This document shows positions 55,159 through 63,977 of a stretch of DNA of 64,000 nucleotides, piece after piece. The stretch is from Solimonas_A sp052035235 (GTDB lineage: Bacteria; Pseudomonadota; Gammaproteobacteria; Nevskiales; Nevskiaceae). The translations under genes and the position numbers were made by a program. Position 1 is the first letter of the stretch. Each line of letters begins with the position of its first letter. The notes under the pieces were generated by a model. The model ran no database searches. It saw only the letters and a list, made by a program, of their open reading frames with translations, and had not been told where the DNA came from. The stretch lies in NCBI GenBank assembly GCA_052035235.1, contig JBPOHT010000029.1, positions 1-64,000 on the forward strand, read 5' to 3'.

Positions 55159-56655
55159 TCAGGACGAGCAGCTGACGCTGATGTGCCGTGCCTCCGGCGG
55201 CGGCTCCGCGGCATAGGCCTCGGAGTCCGGCTGCTCGTCGTAGGGACGGGCCAGCAGGCGCATCAGCCGGTCGATCTCGCCGCTGTCCCCGGCCTCGGCC
55301 TGCTCGATGCAACGCTGCGCCAGGTGGTTGCGCAGCACGTACTTCGGGTTCACCGCGTTCATGGCTGCCGCACGCGCGGCATCGTCGGAGCCTTCCGCCC
55401 GCAGGCGGGCGCGATAGTCCTCCACCCAGGCGTCGAAGGCTTCCTGCGCCAGGATCTCCTCGCGCACGCCCACGGCCGGCCCGGTGTCGCCGGCGCGGAT
55501 GCGCGACAGGTGGCGGAAGCTGCGCGTGAAGTCGCTGTGGCCCTGGTCCAGCAGGGTCAGGAAGCGGTTGATCAGTTGCTCGTCGCCGTCGCGGTGCTCG
55601 CGCAGGCCGATCTTGGCGCGCCAGCGCTGCACCACGTCCTGGCCATAGGCCGGGCCGTAGGCTTCCAGGATCGCGGTGCCGATCTCCACCGCCGCCTCCG
55701 GATCCTCGTGCAGCAGCGGCAGCGTCGCCTGCACCAGCCGCGAGATGTTCCAGTGTCCGATGCGCGGCTGCTGGTCGTAGGCGTAGCGACCACCCTCGTC
55801 GGAATGGTTGCAGATGTGGCCGGACTCGAAGCCGTCCATGAAGCCATAGGGGCCGTAGTCCAGCGTCAGGCCGAGGATCGACATATTGTCCGTGTTCATC
55901 ACGCCATGGCAGAAGCCCACGGTCTGCCAGCCCGCCATCAGCCGGGCCGTGCGCTCGCAGACCTCGGTCAGCCAAGCGCGGTAGCGATCCGGCCGATCCC
56001 ACAGCTGGGGGAAATGCCGCTGGATGACGTGGTCCGCCAGCGGCCGCAGCTGCTCGTGCTGGTTGCGGTAGTAGAACACCTCGAAGTGGCCAAAGCGGAC
56101 GAAGCTCGGCGCCATGCGGCAGACCACCGCGGCGGTCTCGAGGGTCTCGCGCCGCACCGGCTCGGCGCTGCCCACCAAGCAGAGCGCGCGCGTGGTGGGG
56201 ATGCCCAGGTGGTGCATCGCCTCGCTGCACAGGTACTCGCGGATGCTGGAGCGCAGCACCGCGCGTCCGTCGGCGAAGCGCGAGAACGGTGTCTGGCCGG
56301 CACCCTTGAGCTGCAGCTCCCAGCTGCCACCCCCAGGACTGCCGACGGCAGCGACCAGCATCGCGCGGCCGTCGCCGAGTTGCGGCACCCACTGGCCGAA
56401 CTGATGACCGGCATAGAGGCTGGCCAGGTAATCGCCGCCGGGCAGTTCCACGTTGCCCGACATCACCTCCAGGAAGCGCGGGTCCGCCGCCGCGTCCGGC
56501 GGCAGGCCGATCAGCGCCGCCGCGTCCGCATTGAAGTGCAGCAGCCGGGCGTCGGACAGGGGAGCGGGGTGCACGCGGGCGTGGTAGCTGCCACCCAGGG
56601 CGGCATAGGCGTGATCCAGCGGCAGGTCGTGCAGGGACAGGGTCGTTTTCGGCAT
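55159..56655 (-). CDS. selO: SelO-family protein adenylyltransferase
   Basis: A 498-residue pseudokinase-fold AMPylase. Signatures are PLSDARLLHFNADAAALIG, YAGHQFGQWVPQLGDGRA, GTPFSR-type QTPFSRFADGRAVLRSS, GIPTTRAL, and GVMNTDNMSILGLTLDYGP with FGFMD. Family residues for inverted ATP binding and metal (Asn-Asp in NTDN) are present. It ends VSCSS, where eukaryotic SelO has selenocysteine; the bacterial enzyme carries Cys. SelO AMPylates proteins in oxidative stress. Start at 56655; upstream ATGs are rejected. Confidence 0.93.
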   Translation of the reverse strand: MPKTTLSLHDLPLDHAYAALGGSYHARVHPAPLSDARLLHFNADAAALIGLPPDAAADPRFLEVMSGNVELPGGDYLASLYAGHQFGQWVPQLGDGRAMLVAAVGSPGGGSWELQLKGAGQTPFSRFADGRAVLRSSIREYLCSEAMHHLGIPTTRALCLVGSAEPVRRETLETAAVVCRMAPSFVRFGHFEVFYYRNQHEQLRPLADHVIQRHFPQLWDRPDRYRAWLTEVCERTARLMAGWQTVGFCHGVMNTDNMSILGLTLDYGPYGFMDGFESGHICNHSDEGGRYAYDQQPRIGHWNISRLVQATLPLLHEDPEAAVEIGTAILEAYGPAYGQDVVQRWRAKIGLREHRDGDEQLINRFLTLLDQGHSDFTRSFRHLSRIRAGDTGPAVGVREEILAQEAFDAWVEDYRARLRAEGSDDAARAAAMNAVNPKYVLRNHLAQRCIEQAEAGDSGEIDRLMRLLARPYDEQPDSEAYAAEPPPEARHISVSCSS

Positions 56656-56752
56656 GGCACGCAGGATAGCGCGACGGCGGCCGGGGTCGTTCATGTGCCG
56701 TTCAAAATGCCTGATCCATAGTGGAGCCAGAACCAAGGAAGGGAGTTTCAAA

Positions 56753-56947
56753 GTGAACTACGGATACAGCGGCATCTTCGGCATCCTCCTGCTCATCGCA
56801 GTGGTCTACGCCATCATCAACATCGCCCAGAGCGGCGCAGAGCCAGGCAAGAAGGCCCTGTGGATCGTGCTGGTCCTGGTCCTGCCCCTGCTGGGCTTCA
56901 TCCTGTGGTTCTTCCTGGGGCCCAAGAGCGGTGGCCGGGGGGGCTGA
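56753..56947 (+). CDS. Small two-TM protein with a phospholipase D N-terminal-like domain
   Basis: A 64-residue membrane protein with a GTG start (VNYGYSGIFGILLLIAVVYA); the ribosome site is AAGGAAGGGAG. Two hydrophobic helices flank a QSGAEPGKKALW loop, then LLGFILWFFLGPKSGG, matching the PLDc_N (PF13396) family found at the start of cardiolipin synthases. It has no catalytic domain and may be a structural membrane protein. A cyclase gene follows after 47 bases. Confidence 0.82.
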   Translation: MNYGYSGIFGILLLIAVVYAIINIAQSGAEPGKKALWIVLVLVLPLLGFILWFFLGPKSGGRGG

Positions 56948-56958
56948 CCCCGGGGTAA

Positions 56959-56989
56959 TTGATCCGGGCCTCGGGCCCAGGCTTATGAT
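56959..56989 (+). promoter_or_regulatory. Promoter candidate of the cyclase-ATPase gene
   Basis: TTGATC (56959-56964), a 19-base spacer and TATGAT (56984-56989). Initiation would fall at about 56996, at the ATG of the cyclase gene (56995), giving a leaderless transcript. There is no ribosome-binding site before the ATG, which agrees. Confidence 0.5.
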
Positions 56990-56994
56990 GGGGC

Positions 56995-59900
56995 ATGCCC
57001 ACATGCCCCTCCTGCCAGAACGCCAACCCCGACGGCTCGCGCTTCTGTAACCAATGCGGCCAGCGCCTGAACACCGTCCCGGCGCCGGCCCGCAGCTACA
57101 CGCCGCGCCATCTGGCCGAGCAGGTACTGCGCAACCGCGGCGCCCTGCAGGGCGAGCGCAAGCGCGTCACCGTGCTGTTCGCCGACGTGAAGGGCTCCAC
57201 GCGCCTGGCGCAGGAGGCCGGCCCGGAGCTGTGGCACTCGATCCTGGACCGCTTCTTCTCGATCCTGTCGGCGGCGGTGCATCGTTACGAGGGCACCGTC
57301 AACCAATACACCGGCGACGGCATCATGGCCCTGTTCGGTGCGCCGGTGGCGCACGAGGATCATGCCAGCCGCGCCTGCTTCGCCGCGCTGGAGATGCAGC
57401 GCGAGGTGCGGCGCTTCGCCGACGAGCTTCGCCTGGGCAAGGGCCTCAATCTTTCCATGCGCGTCGGCCTCAATACCGGCGAAGTGATCGTCGGCCGCAT
57501 TGGCGACGACCTGCGCATGGACTACACCGCCCAGGGCCACACCGTGAACCTGGCGGCACGCATGGAGCACATCTGCGAGCCGGGCCGCATCTACCTGACG
57601 CGCCTCACCGCACGCCAGGTGGAAGGCTACTTCCGCCTGCGCGAGCTGGGGCCCATGCAGGTCTCCGGCGTCGAGGACGCGGTGGAGGTCTATGAACTGG
57701 AAGGCCAGAACGTCGGGCGCACGCGCCTGGACCTGAGCCTGGCGCGCGCCGGCTCGCCCTTTGTCGGGCGCGAGCGCGAGCTGGGCCTACTGTTGTCGGC
57801 GCTGGACCGCGTGCGCAGTGGCGAAGGGCAGGTGGTGGCGGTGATCGGCAATGCCGGCATCGGCAAGTCGCGGCTGTGCCACGAGTTCGCGCGGGCTTGC
57901 GCGGCCGGTGGGCTGGCGGTGCATCGTGCCACCGGCGTGCCGTATCGCAACGCCGTGCCGATGCAGCCGATCCGCATGCTGGCGCGCAGCCGCCTGGGCC
58001 TGACCGGCGAGTCGGGGGCTGAGGAAGTGCGCCGCCTGGTGGCCGGCACCTTCCTGCTGCGGGACCCGGGCCTGGCGCCGCTGCTGCCGGCGGTGTTCGA
58101 CTTCCTGGGCGCCGGTACGGCGGCCGACCTGCCGCAGGACCAGGCGGAACAGGTGCGTGGCCGGCTGCTGGGCCTGCTGGCGCAGCATCTGGCCTGCACC
58201 GAGGGTGAACAGCCGCAGGTGTTGCTGCTGGAAGACCTGCATTTCCTCGATCCGGCCAGCGAGGAGTTCGTCGCCCAGCTCTGCGCGCAGGTTCGCGGCA
58301 GCGCTGGGACACTGCTGTTGTTGAACTATCGGCCGGACTACGTCAGCGAGAGCCTGCTGCCCTGGCTGGATGAGCAACTGCGCGTGACGGCGCTGGACGA
58401 TGCACAGATCGAGCGCCTGGCGCACAGCCTGCTGGGTGACGATCCCAGCGTGCAGAAGCTGCCGCAGACACTGCGCGAGCGTGCCGGCGGCAATCCCTTC
58501 TTCGTCGAGGAGGCGGTGCTGTCGCTGGCCGAATCCGGCGAGCTGGAGGGCGAGCGCGGCGACTACCGCTTGGCCCGCGAGATCCGCCAGTGGACCGTGC
58601 CCGATACCGTGCATGCCCTGCTGGCCGCGCGCATCGACCGCCTGCCGGACGAGGCCAAGACCCTGCTGCAGTCGGCTGCGGTGATCGGCCAGGAATTCCG
58701 TGCGCCGTTGCTGGCCACGCTGGCGGAGCGCGAGCACGAGCAGTTCGAGGAGCATCTGGGCCTGCTGGAGGAAGCCGGCTTCGTGCACCAGCGCGACGTT
58801 TCGGACTACGCCTTCTGCCATCCGCTGATGCAGGAGGTGGCCTACCAGGCGCAGCTGGAGTCGCGCCGTGCCACGGCCCATGGCCGGCTCGCGGCCGAGC
58901 TGGAAGGCGAGCATCCGCAGGACGGCGAGCCCACCGAACTGGCGCTGCGCATCGCCCATCACTGGCAGCACGCCGGTGACTGGCTGCAGGCCGGACGCTG
59001 GAACCTGCAGGCGGCGCGCTGGGCCTCGCCGCGCGACATGCGCCTGGGGCTGGAGCAGTTCCGGCTGGCGCAGGTGCACCTGGATCGCGCCACGGCAGGC
59101 GAGGGCCTGCGCCAGTTGCGCATCCTGGCGCGCTCCGGCCTGATCCGCATGGCGCAGTTCGCCAGCGTGCCGGAGGACGAGGTCGACAAGGCCTATAACG
59201 AGGCGCGGCTGATGGCGGAGGAGGGCGCCGACGTCGCCACCATCGCCGAGCTGATGATGTCCTACGGCACCGAGCAGCTGCACCGCGGCGACTGCGAATC
59301 CGCCGCGCAGCTGCAGGGTGGCGCGGCGCGCCTGGCGCTGGATGCCGGCGAGGCCCAGCTGGTCAACCGCTTCCGCCTCGGCATCCTGCTGACCCATACC
59401 GCCGCCGGGCGTCCGCTCGACGGCATCGCGCTGCTCGATGAGGCCGGCGCGGAATGGCGCACGCGGCCCATCGACGGCGACAACTTCATGTCGCGCGCCT
59501 TCCGCGCGCTGATGCTGGGCTGGCTGGGCCAGTTCCGCGAGGCCGAGCGCGAGCTCGCTGCGGCCGCGACCTTCGCCGAGACCGACGACCGCACCGCGAG
59601 CTGGATCCAGGCCAATCGCGTGGACCTGGCGATGCTGACCGGTGACTACCGCGAGGTGCTGGTCTGGGCCGAGCGGGCGACGCTGCGCTCCCGCCAGTTC
59701 GGCAGCCCCTTCTTCGAGGAGGTCGCCGCGCGTGTTACTGGCCTGGCGCTGTGCCTGAATCGTCGCTTCGAAGAGGCCATCGAGCCGCTGGAGCGCATGC
59801 TGCACCTGGTGCGTCCCGGAGCCTTCGCGCACCAGTTCGAGGCCGGGCATTGCGCCGTGCTGGCCACCGCCTATATCGGCGCGGGGCGTCCGCTGGACGG

Positions 59901-60240
59901 CCTGCGCCTGGCGCGCGAGGGCATCGCCTCCGGGCGGCGCTCGGGTTCGCGCATCTGGGAGTCGCAGGCCCTGCTGGCGCTGCTGCGCCTGCCGCTGGAG
60001 TTCCGCGAGCAGGTGGAGCCGGAGGCAACCCTGGGGCGGCTGCGCGAACTGGTCGGCGCCACCGGCGCGCAGGGCCTGGAGCCCTGGCTGGAGCTGGCGC
60101 GTGCGCACTGGGCGGCGGATGCCGGCGAACGGCGCCGCCACCATGCGGCGGCGGAGGCCGCCTTCCAGGCCCTGGGGGCGGATTTCCACGTGGAGCGCCT
60201 GCGCCGCGGCGAAGTGCCCCTGCAGGTCCTGCCGGCCTGA
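56995..60240 (+). CDS. Zinc-ribbon class III cyclase fused to an ATPase and helical repeats
   Basis: A 1081-residue signalling protein. Residues 4-21 form a zinc ribbon (CPSC...CNQC). The class III cyclase covers about 52-235, with metal Asp64 in LFADVKGST and Asp108 in NQYTGDGIMALFG, and DYTAQGHTVNLAARME. A STAND/AAA-like ATPase follows, with Walker A GNAGIGKS (285-292) and Walker B VLLLEDLHFLD (409-419). From about 680 to the end the sequence is helical, TPR/MalT-like repeats. The layout resembles soluble-adenylate-cyclase/CyaA-type sensors in which ligand binding by the repeats controls cyclase output. Gln is where adenylate cyclases often have Lys, so the product may be cAMP or cGMP. It precedes genes for a LolA-like protein and a cNBD-bearing transporter. 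Confidence 0.9.
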   Translation: MPTCPSCQNANPDGSRFCNQCGQRLNTVPAPARSYTPRHLAEQVLRNRGALQGERKRVTVLFADVKGSTRLAQEAGPELWHSILDRFFSILSAAVHRYEGTVNQYTGDGIMALFGAPVAHEDHASRACFAALEMQREVRRFADELRLGKGLNLSMRVGLNTGEVIVGRIGDDLRMDYTAQGHTVNLAARMEHICEPGRIYLTRLTARQVEGYFRLRELGPMQVSGVEDAVEVYELEGQNVGRTRLDLSLARAGSPFVGRERELGLLLSALDRVRSGEGQVVAVIGNAGIGKSRLCHEFARACAAGGLAVHRATGVPYRNAVPMQPIRMLARSRLGLTGESGAEEVRRLVAGTFLLRDPGLAPLLPAVFDFLGAGTAADLPQDQAEQVRGRLLGLLAQHLACTEGEQPQVLLLEDLHFLDPASEEFVAQLCAQVRGSAGTLLLLNYRPDYVSESLLPWLDEQLRVTALDDAQIERLAHSLLGDDPSVQKLPQTLRERAGGNPFFVEEAVLSLAESGELEGERGDYRLAREIRQWTVPDTVHALLAARIDRLPDEAKTLLQSAAVIGQEFRAPLLATLAEREHEQFEEHLGLLEEAGFVHQRDVSDYAFCHPLMQEVAYQAQLESRRATAHGRLAAELEGEHPQDGEPTELALRIAHHWQHAGDWLQAGRWNLQAARWASPRDMRLGLEQFRLAQVHLDRATAGEGLRQLRILARSGLIRMAQFASVPEDEVDKAYNEARLMAEEGADVATIAELMMSYGTEQLHRGDCESAAQLQGGAARLALDAGEAQLVNRFRLGILLTHTAAGRPLDGIALLDEAGAEWRTRPIDGDNFMSRAFRALMLGWLGQFREAERELAAAATFAETDDRTASWIQANRVDLAMLTGDYREVLVWAERATLRSRQFGSPFFEEVAARVTGLALCLNRRFEEAIEPLERMLHLVRPGAFAHQFEAGHCAVLATAYIGAGRPLDGLRLAREGIASGRRSGSRIWESQALLALLRLPLEFREQVEPEATLGRLRELVGATGAQGLEPWLELARAHWAADAGERRRHHAAAEAAFQALGADFHVERLRRGEVPLQVLPA

Positions 60241-60363
60241 AAAAGCCCGTGCTGCCAGCCCTTTGCGAACCACCGCGCGAAACCCGCGCCGCGGATGCAT
60301 TATTCTCCGGAAAACAAACGGCTGCGCTTCTGGCGCCGCCAGAACAGGGGTTGGGAGGGCGTC

Positions 60364-61155
60364 ATGATCAGAATGCTCGCAGGAATCATCTTGGCGGCCG
60401 CACCGCTGCTGGCCACGGCCCAGGGCGCTCCCGCTGCGGCAGCTTCCGCCAAGCCCCTGGTCGATTGCATGCGCGCCAACATCCCCACCTCGGTGCAGGT
60501 CAAGGAAGTGGAGCTGATCTCGCGCGACCGCACCGGCGGCGAGCGCCAGCTGCGCGGCCGGCTCTATGCCACCAACGACAAGGACCGCGTCAAGGCCATG
60601 CTCAAGATCGGCTCGCCGGCCGACCTGGCCGGCGCCGCCTACCTGATGAAGGAAGGCAGCAAGAGCGACGAGATCTACGTCTACGTGCCGGCCCTGAACA
60701 AGGTGCGCCGCGTCACCGGCGGCAACATGGACGGCCCGCTGTGGGGCACCGACCTGTCCTACAACGACCTCAAGCAGGTGCAGAACGCCTTCTACGATCC
60801 CAACGCCAAGCTTGAGGGCAAGGCCGTGCTCGACGGGACCCCGGTGCAGATCCTGCAGTTCGCGCCGCAGGCCGACCAGGCCTCGCGCTACACCTCGATC
60901 CGTGCCTGGGTCGAGCCCAAGAGCTGCATGGCCCTCAAGGCCGAGTTCTACGAGGGGCAGCAGGTCGTGCGCAAGCGCTTCTCCGGCAACGCCAAAGACC
61001 TGAAGCAGTCCGGTCCGCACTGGTACCTGGCCGACATGGTGGTGGCCGATCTCAAGGAAGGCACGCAGACGCGCATCAAGGTGACGGGCGTGGCGGCCGA
61101 CAAGACCCTGGCGGACCGCCTGTTCAATCCCGCGACGTTCTACGTCGGCAACTAG
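60364..61155 (+). CDS. LolA-like outer-membrane lipoprotein-sorting/lipid-carrier protein
   Basis: A 263-residue secreted protein with a signal peptide (MIRMLAGIILAAAPLLATAQG). The domain includes KEVELISRDRTGGERQLRGRLYA, GAAYLMKEGSKSDEIYVYVPALNKVRRV, then GPLWGTDLSYNDL and the late KRFSGNAKDLKQSG. It matches the LolA-like (COG2834/DUF4292-type) family that occurs together with MMPL/RND transporters and acts as a periplasmic lipid carrier. ATG at 60364 follows GGGAGG. The gap to the next gene is 24 bases, so they form an operon. Confidence 0.88.
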   Translation: MIRMLAGIILAAAPLLATAQGAPAAAASAKPLVDCMRANIPTSVQVKEVELISRDRTGGERQLRGRLYATNDKDRVKAMLKIGSPADLAGAAYLMKEGSKSDEIYVYVPALNKVRRVTGGNMDGPLWGTDLSYNDLKQVQNAFYDPNAKLEGKAVLDGTPVQILQFAPQADQASRYTSIRAWVEPKSCMALKAEFYEGQQVVRKRFSGNAKDLKQSGPHWYLADMVVADLKEGTQTRIKVTGVAADKTLADRLFNPATFYVGN

Positions 61156-61179
61156 GCCCGCTTCCGGAACGCCCGGCCC

Positions 61180-63894
61180 ATGCAAAGGCTCAGCAGCTGG
61201 ATCGCGGCGCACCCGCTGACCTGCATGGCGGTGGTGCTGCTGCTGTCGCTGCTGGCCTTCGTCACGGTCTACGACCTGCACGATGGCCGGCTGCGGCTGA
61301 AGATCGATCCGACGATCGAACGCCTGCTGCCCGAGAAGGGTGACGACCGTGCGGTGTTCGACCGGGCTCGCGAAACCTTCGGCGACAGCGACGCGGTGCT
61401 GGTGGCGGTGGCGCTGGACGAGGTCTTCACGCCCGCGGGCATCGCCCGCATCGACGAACTCACCCGGCGCTTCGGCGAGCTGCCCGGCGTGCGGCAGGCC
61501 TCGTCGCTGGCCAACGTGCCGAATCCGCTGGCCGACGGCGACATGCTGGAGATCAGCACCTTCGGCGCGCAGGCACGCGAGAACCCGGACCGGGTCAAGG
61601 ACTTCCCGGCGCAGATCGCCGCCAACCCGATCTACCGTGACGCGCTGGTCTCCAAGGACGGCCACACGGTGGCCTTCTCGATCTCTCTGGGTGACCTGAG
61701 CGAAGAGGATTTCCGCAAGCAGGACTACACCGGCAAGATCCGTGCGCTGGCGGTGGAAGTCGCCGGCTCCGACCAGGTCTGGATCACCGGTGGCCCGGTG
61801 ATCAAGGCCGCCACGGTGGACGCGCTGCTGGACACGCTGGCCTTCACGCTGCCGGCGGTGCTGGGGCTGATCGTCATCATGTTGCTGCTGGTCAGCCGCA
61901 GCATCTACGGCATGCTGGCCGGCGCCGCCACGGTGCTGATCTCGCTGCTGTGGACCATGGCCGCGGCGGTGCTGCTCGACATCCCCATCAACCTGGTCAC
62001 GGCCATCGTGCCGCCGCTGCTGCTGACCCTGGGCCTGTCCTACGCCGTGCACCTGCAGGCCGACTACTACGCCGTCCGCGAGACCAGCCCCGAGGCACGG
62101 GTGCAGCACGTGCTGTCCAAGGTCGGGCCCGGCCTGTTCCTGTCTGGCGCTACCACGGTGGCGGGCTTCCTGGCGCTGATGCCGCAGGCCCTGCCGGCGA
62201 TCCAGCAGTTCGCCGGCCTGTCCGCCCTGGGCGTTACCTTCGGCATGCTGCTGACGCTGGTCTTCCTGCCCTCGGCCCTGCGCCTGCAGCGGCAGAACAC
62301 CGTGCGGCGCCCGCTGGGGGAGCGCTTCTTCCTGGCGCAGGCCCGCCGCCTGGCGGTGTTCGACCTGCGCTGGCGCAACTGGATCATCGGCATCGCCCTG
62401 CTGACGGTGCCCATCGACCTGTATTTTGCCAGCCGCATCCATGTCGGCACCGAGTACATCAAGAGCTTCCACGAGGACGCCGAGGCCCGGCGCGACTTCG
62501 AGCACATCAACCAGGCCTTCAACGGCGCCAGCATCGTCTCGATCCTGATCGAGACCCACGTCACCGATGCCCTGACCGATCCGGAACTGATCGGCCAGGT
62601 GGAATCGCTGCAGCACTGGCTGCGGCGCCAGCCCGAGGTCGGCAGCGTGGTGTCCTACGTGGACCACCTCAAGCTGATCAACCAGAGCCTCAACGAGGGT
62701 GATCCGGCCTATTACGCGGTACCGCGCGACGCGGCGGCGGTGAAGCAGCTGCTGGTTTTCGGCGGCAGCGCCGAGATCAAGCGGGCGATCGATTCGCGCT
62801 TCCGCAGCGCGCTGCTGACGGTGCGCATCAACGTCGACAGCTCCGCGCAGATCCAGGACCTGATCCAGCGCGTGGAAGAGCGCCTGGGCGAGCTCAAGCC
62901 GCCGCTCAACGCCAGTCTCACCGGCAGCCCGGTGCTGGCCACGCGCGCCGTCAACGCCATCACCTCGGGCCAGATCTCCTCGCTGGCACTGGCGTCGTTC
63001 GCGATCTGGGTGATGCTGTCCTTCATGTTCACCTCGCCACGCGCGGCGCTGCTGGCGATGCTGCCCAACCTGCTGCCGGTGCTGCTGTACTTCGGCATCC
63101 TGGGCATCACTGGCATCAGCCTGAACCCCACCACCAGCATGATCGCCAGTATCGTGCTGGGCATCGCGGTGGACGACACCATCCACTTCCTGGCGCGCTT
63201 CAATGCCGACGCGCGCGCCACGGGCAACGAGACTGCGGCGGTCAAGAGCGCACTGGCCAGCATCCTGCGGCCGGTGACCTTCACCGTGCTGTCGCTGTGC
63301 ATCGGCTTCCTGGTGTTCACCGGCAGCGAGCTGAAGAACCAGGTGCAGTTCGGCGTGCTGGCCTCGTTCACCTTGTTCGTCGCCTGGTTCGCCGACATCC
63401 TGCTGACGCCGGCGTTGGGTTCCAAGCTGCGCATCGTCACCCTCTGGGACCTGCTGCGCCTGGATCTCGGCCAGTCGCCGCAGCACACCATCCCGCTGCT
63501 GTCGGGCCTGTCCCTGCGCCAGGCCCGCGTGTTCGCGCTGATGTCCAAGATGGAGAAGCTGCACGAGGGTGGCCAGCTGATCCGACAGGGCGACCTGTCG
63601 CGCGACATCTACGTGGTGGTGGACGGCACGCTGGAAGCCTGGATCGACCGCGGCGGCGAGCGCAAGACCCTGGCCACGCTGGGCCGCGGCGCCGTGATCG
63701 GCGAGGCCGGCTACTTCGGCCAGCGCCGCACCGCCAGCGTCGACGCCGTGACCCCGGCACGCGTGCTGCGCTTCGACTCGCAGGATCTCGAGCGCCTGCG
63801 TCTGCGCTACCCGCGCATCGCCGCGATCATCTTCCGCAATCTCAATCGTGTGCAGGCCGAGCGCATCGCGCGGACCACGGCGATGCTGCAGTAA
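61180..63894 (+). CDS. RND/MMPL-family transporter with a C-terminal cyclic-nucleotide-binding domain
   Basis: A 904-residue transporter. Two SSD-like halves each have one N-terminal helix, a large periplasmic loop and about five helices (first half helices near 14-30 and 215-370; second half from about 400 and 600-750), with the RND-type GLSYAVHLQADYY and GIAVDDTIHFLARFN. The proton-relay Asp in each is readable. Residues 775-885 form a Crp/PKA-type cNMP-binding domain: EGGQLIRQGDLSRDIYVVVDG and IGEAGYFGQRRTASV, with Glu842 (ribose) and Arg850 (phosphate). Such transporters of the HpnN/MMPL type move hydrophobic lipids. The domain would make transport dependent on cAMP or cGMP. Confidence 0.9.
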   Translation: MQRLSSWIAAHPLTCMAVVLLLSLLAFVTVYDLHDGRLRLKIDPTIERLLPEKGDDRAVFDRARETFGDSDAVLVAVALDEVFTPAGIARIDELTRRFGELPGVRQASSLANVPNPLADGDMLEISTFGAQARENPDRVKDFPAQIAANPIYRDALVSKDGHTVAFSISLGDLSEEDFRKQDYTGKIRALAVEVAGSDQVWITGGPVIKAATVDALLDTLAFTLPAVLGLIVIMLLLVSRSIYGMLAGAATVLISLLWTMAAAVLLDIPINLVTAIVPPLLLTLGLSYAVHLQADYYAVRETSPEARVQHVLSKVGPGLFLSGATTVAGFLALMPQALPAIQQFAGLSALGVTFGMLLTLVFLPSALRLQRQNTVRRPLGERFFLAQARRLAVFDLRWRNWIIGIALLTVPIDLYFASRIHVGTEYIKSFHEDAEARRDFEHINQAFNGASIVSILIETHVTDALTDPELIGQVESLQHWLRRQPEVGSVVSYVDHLKLINQSLNEGDPAYYAVPRDAAAVKQLLVFGGSAEIKRAIDSRFRSALLTVRINVDSSAQIQDLIQRVEERLGELKPPLNASLTGSPVLATRAVNAITSGQISSLALASFAIWVMLSFMFTSPRAALLAMLPNLLPVLLYFGILGITGISLNPTTSMIASIVLGIAVDDTIHFLARFNADARATGNETAAVKSALASILRPVTFTVLSLCIGFLVFTGSELKNQVQFGVLASFTLFVAWFADILLTPALGSKLRIVTLWDLLRLDLGQSPQHTIPLLSGLSLRQARVFALMSKMEKLHEGGQLIRQGDLSRDIYVVVDGTLEAWIDRGGERKTLATLGRGAVIGEAGYFGQRRTASVDAVTPARVLRFDSQDLERLRLRYPRIAAIIFRNLNRVQAERIARTTAMLQ

Positions 63895-63977
63895 AAGGTT
63901 CCCTGCCGATCTGCGGGAGGCGACGTTGCTGCCGCGCAAAAACGTTTTTCTCACTCACCGCCCTTGATCGGAAAACC

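Noticed and set aside
57787..63954. A 2055-codon open frame on the minus strand, opposite the cyclase, LolA-like and transporter genes.
   Set aside because: It is antisense to three genes with clear domains and catalytic motifs, its product is low-complexity (His/Gln/Ala/Gly/Arg-rich), and such frames arise readily in high-GC DNA where third positions are G or C.
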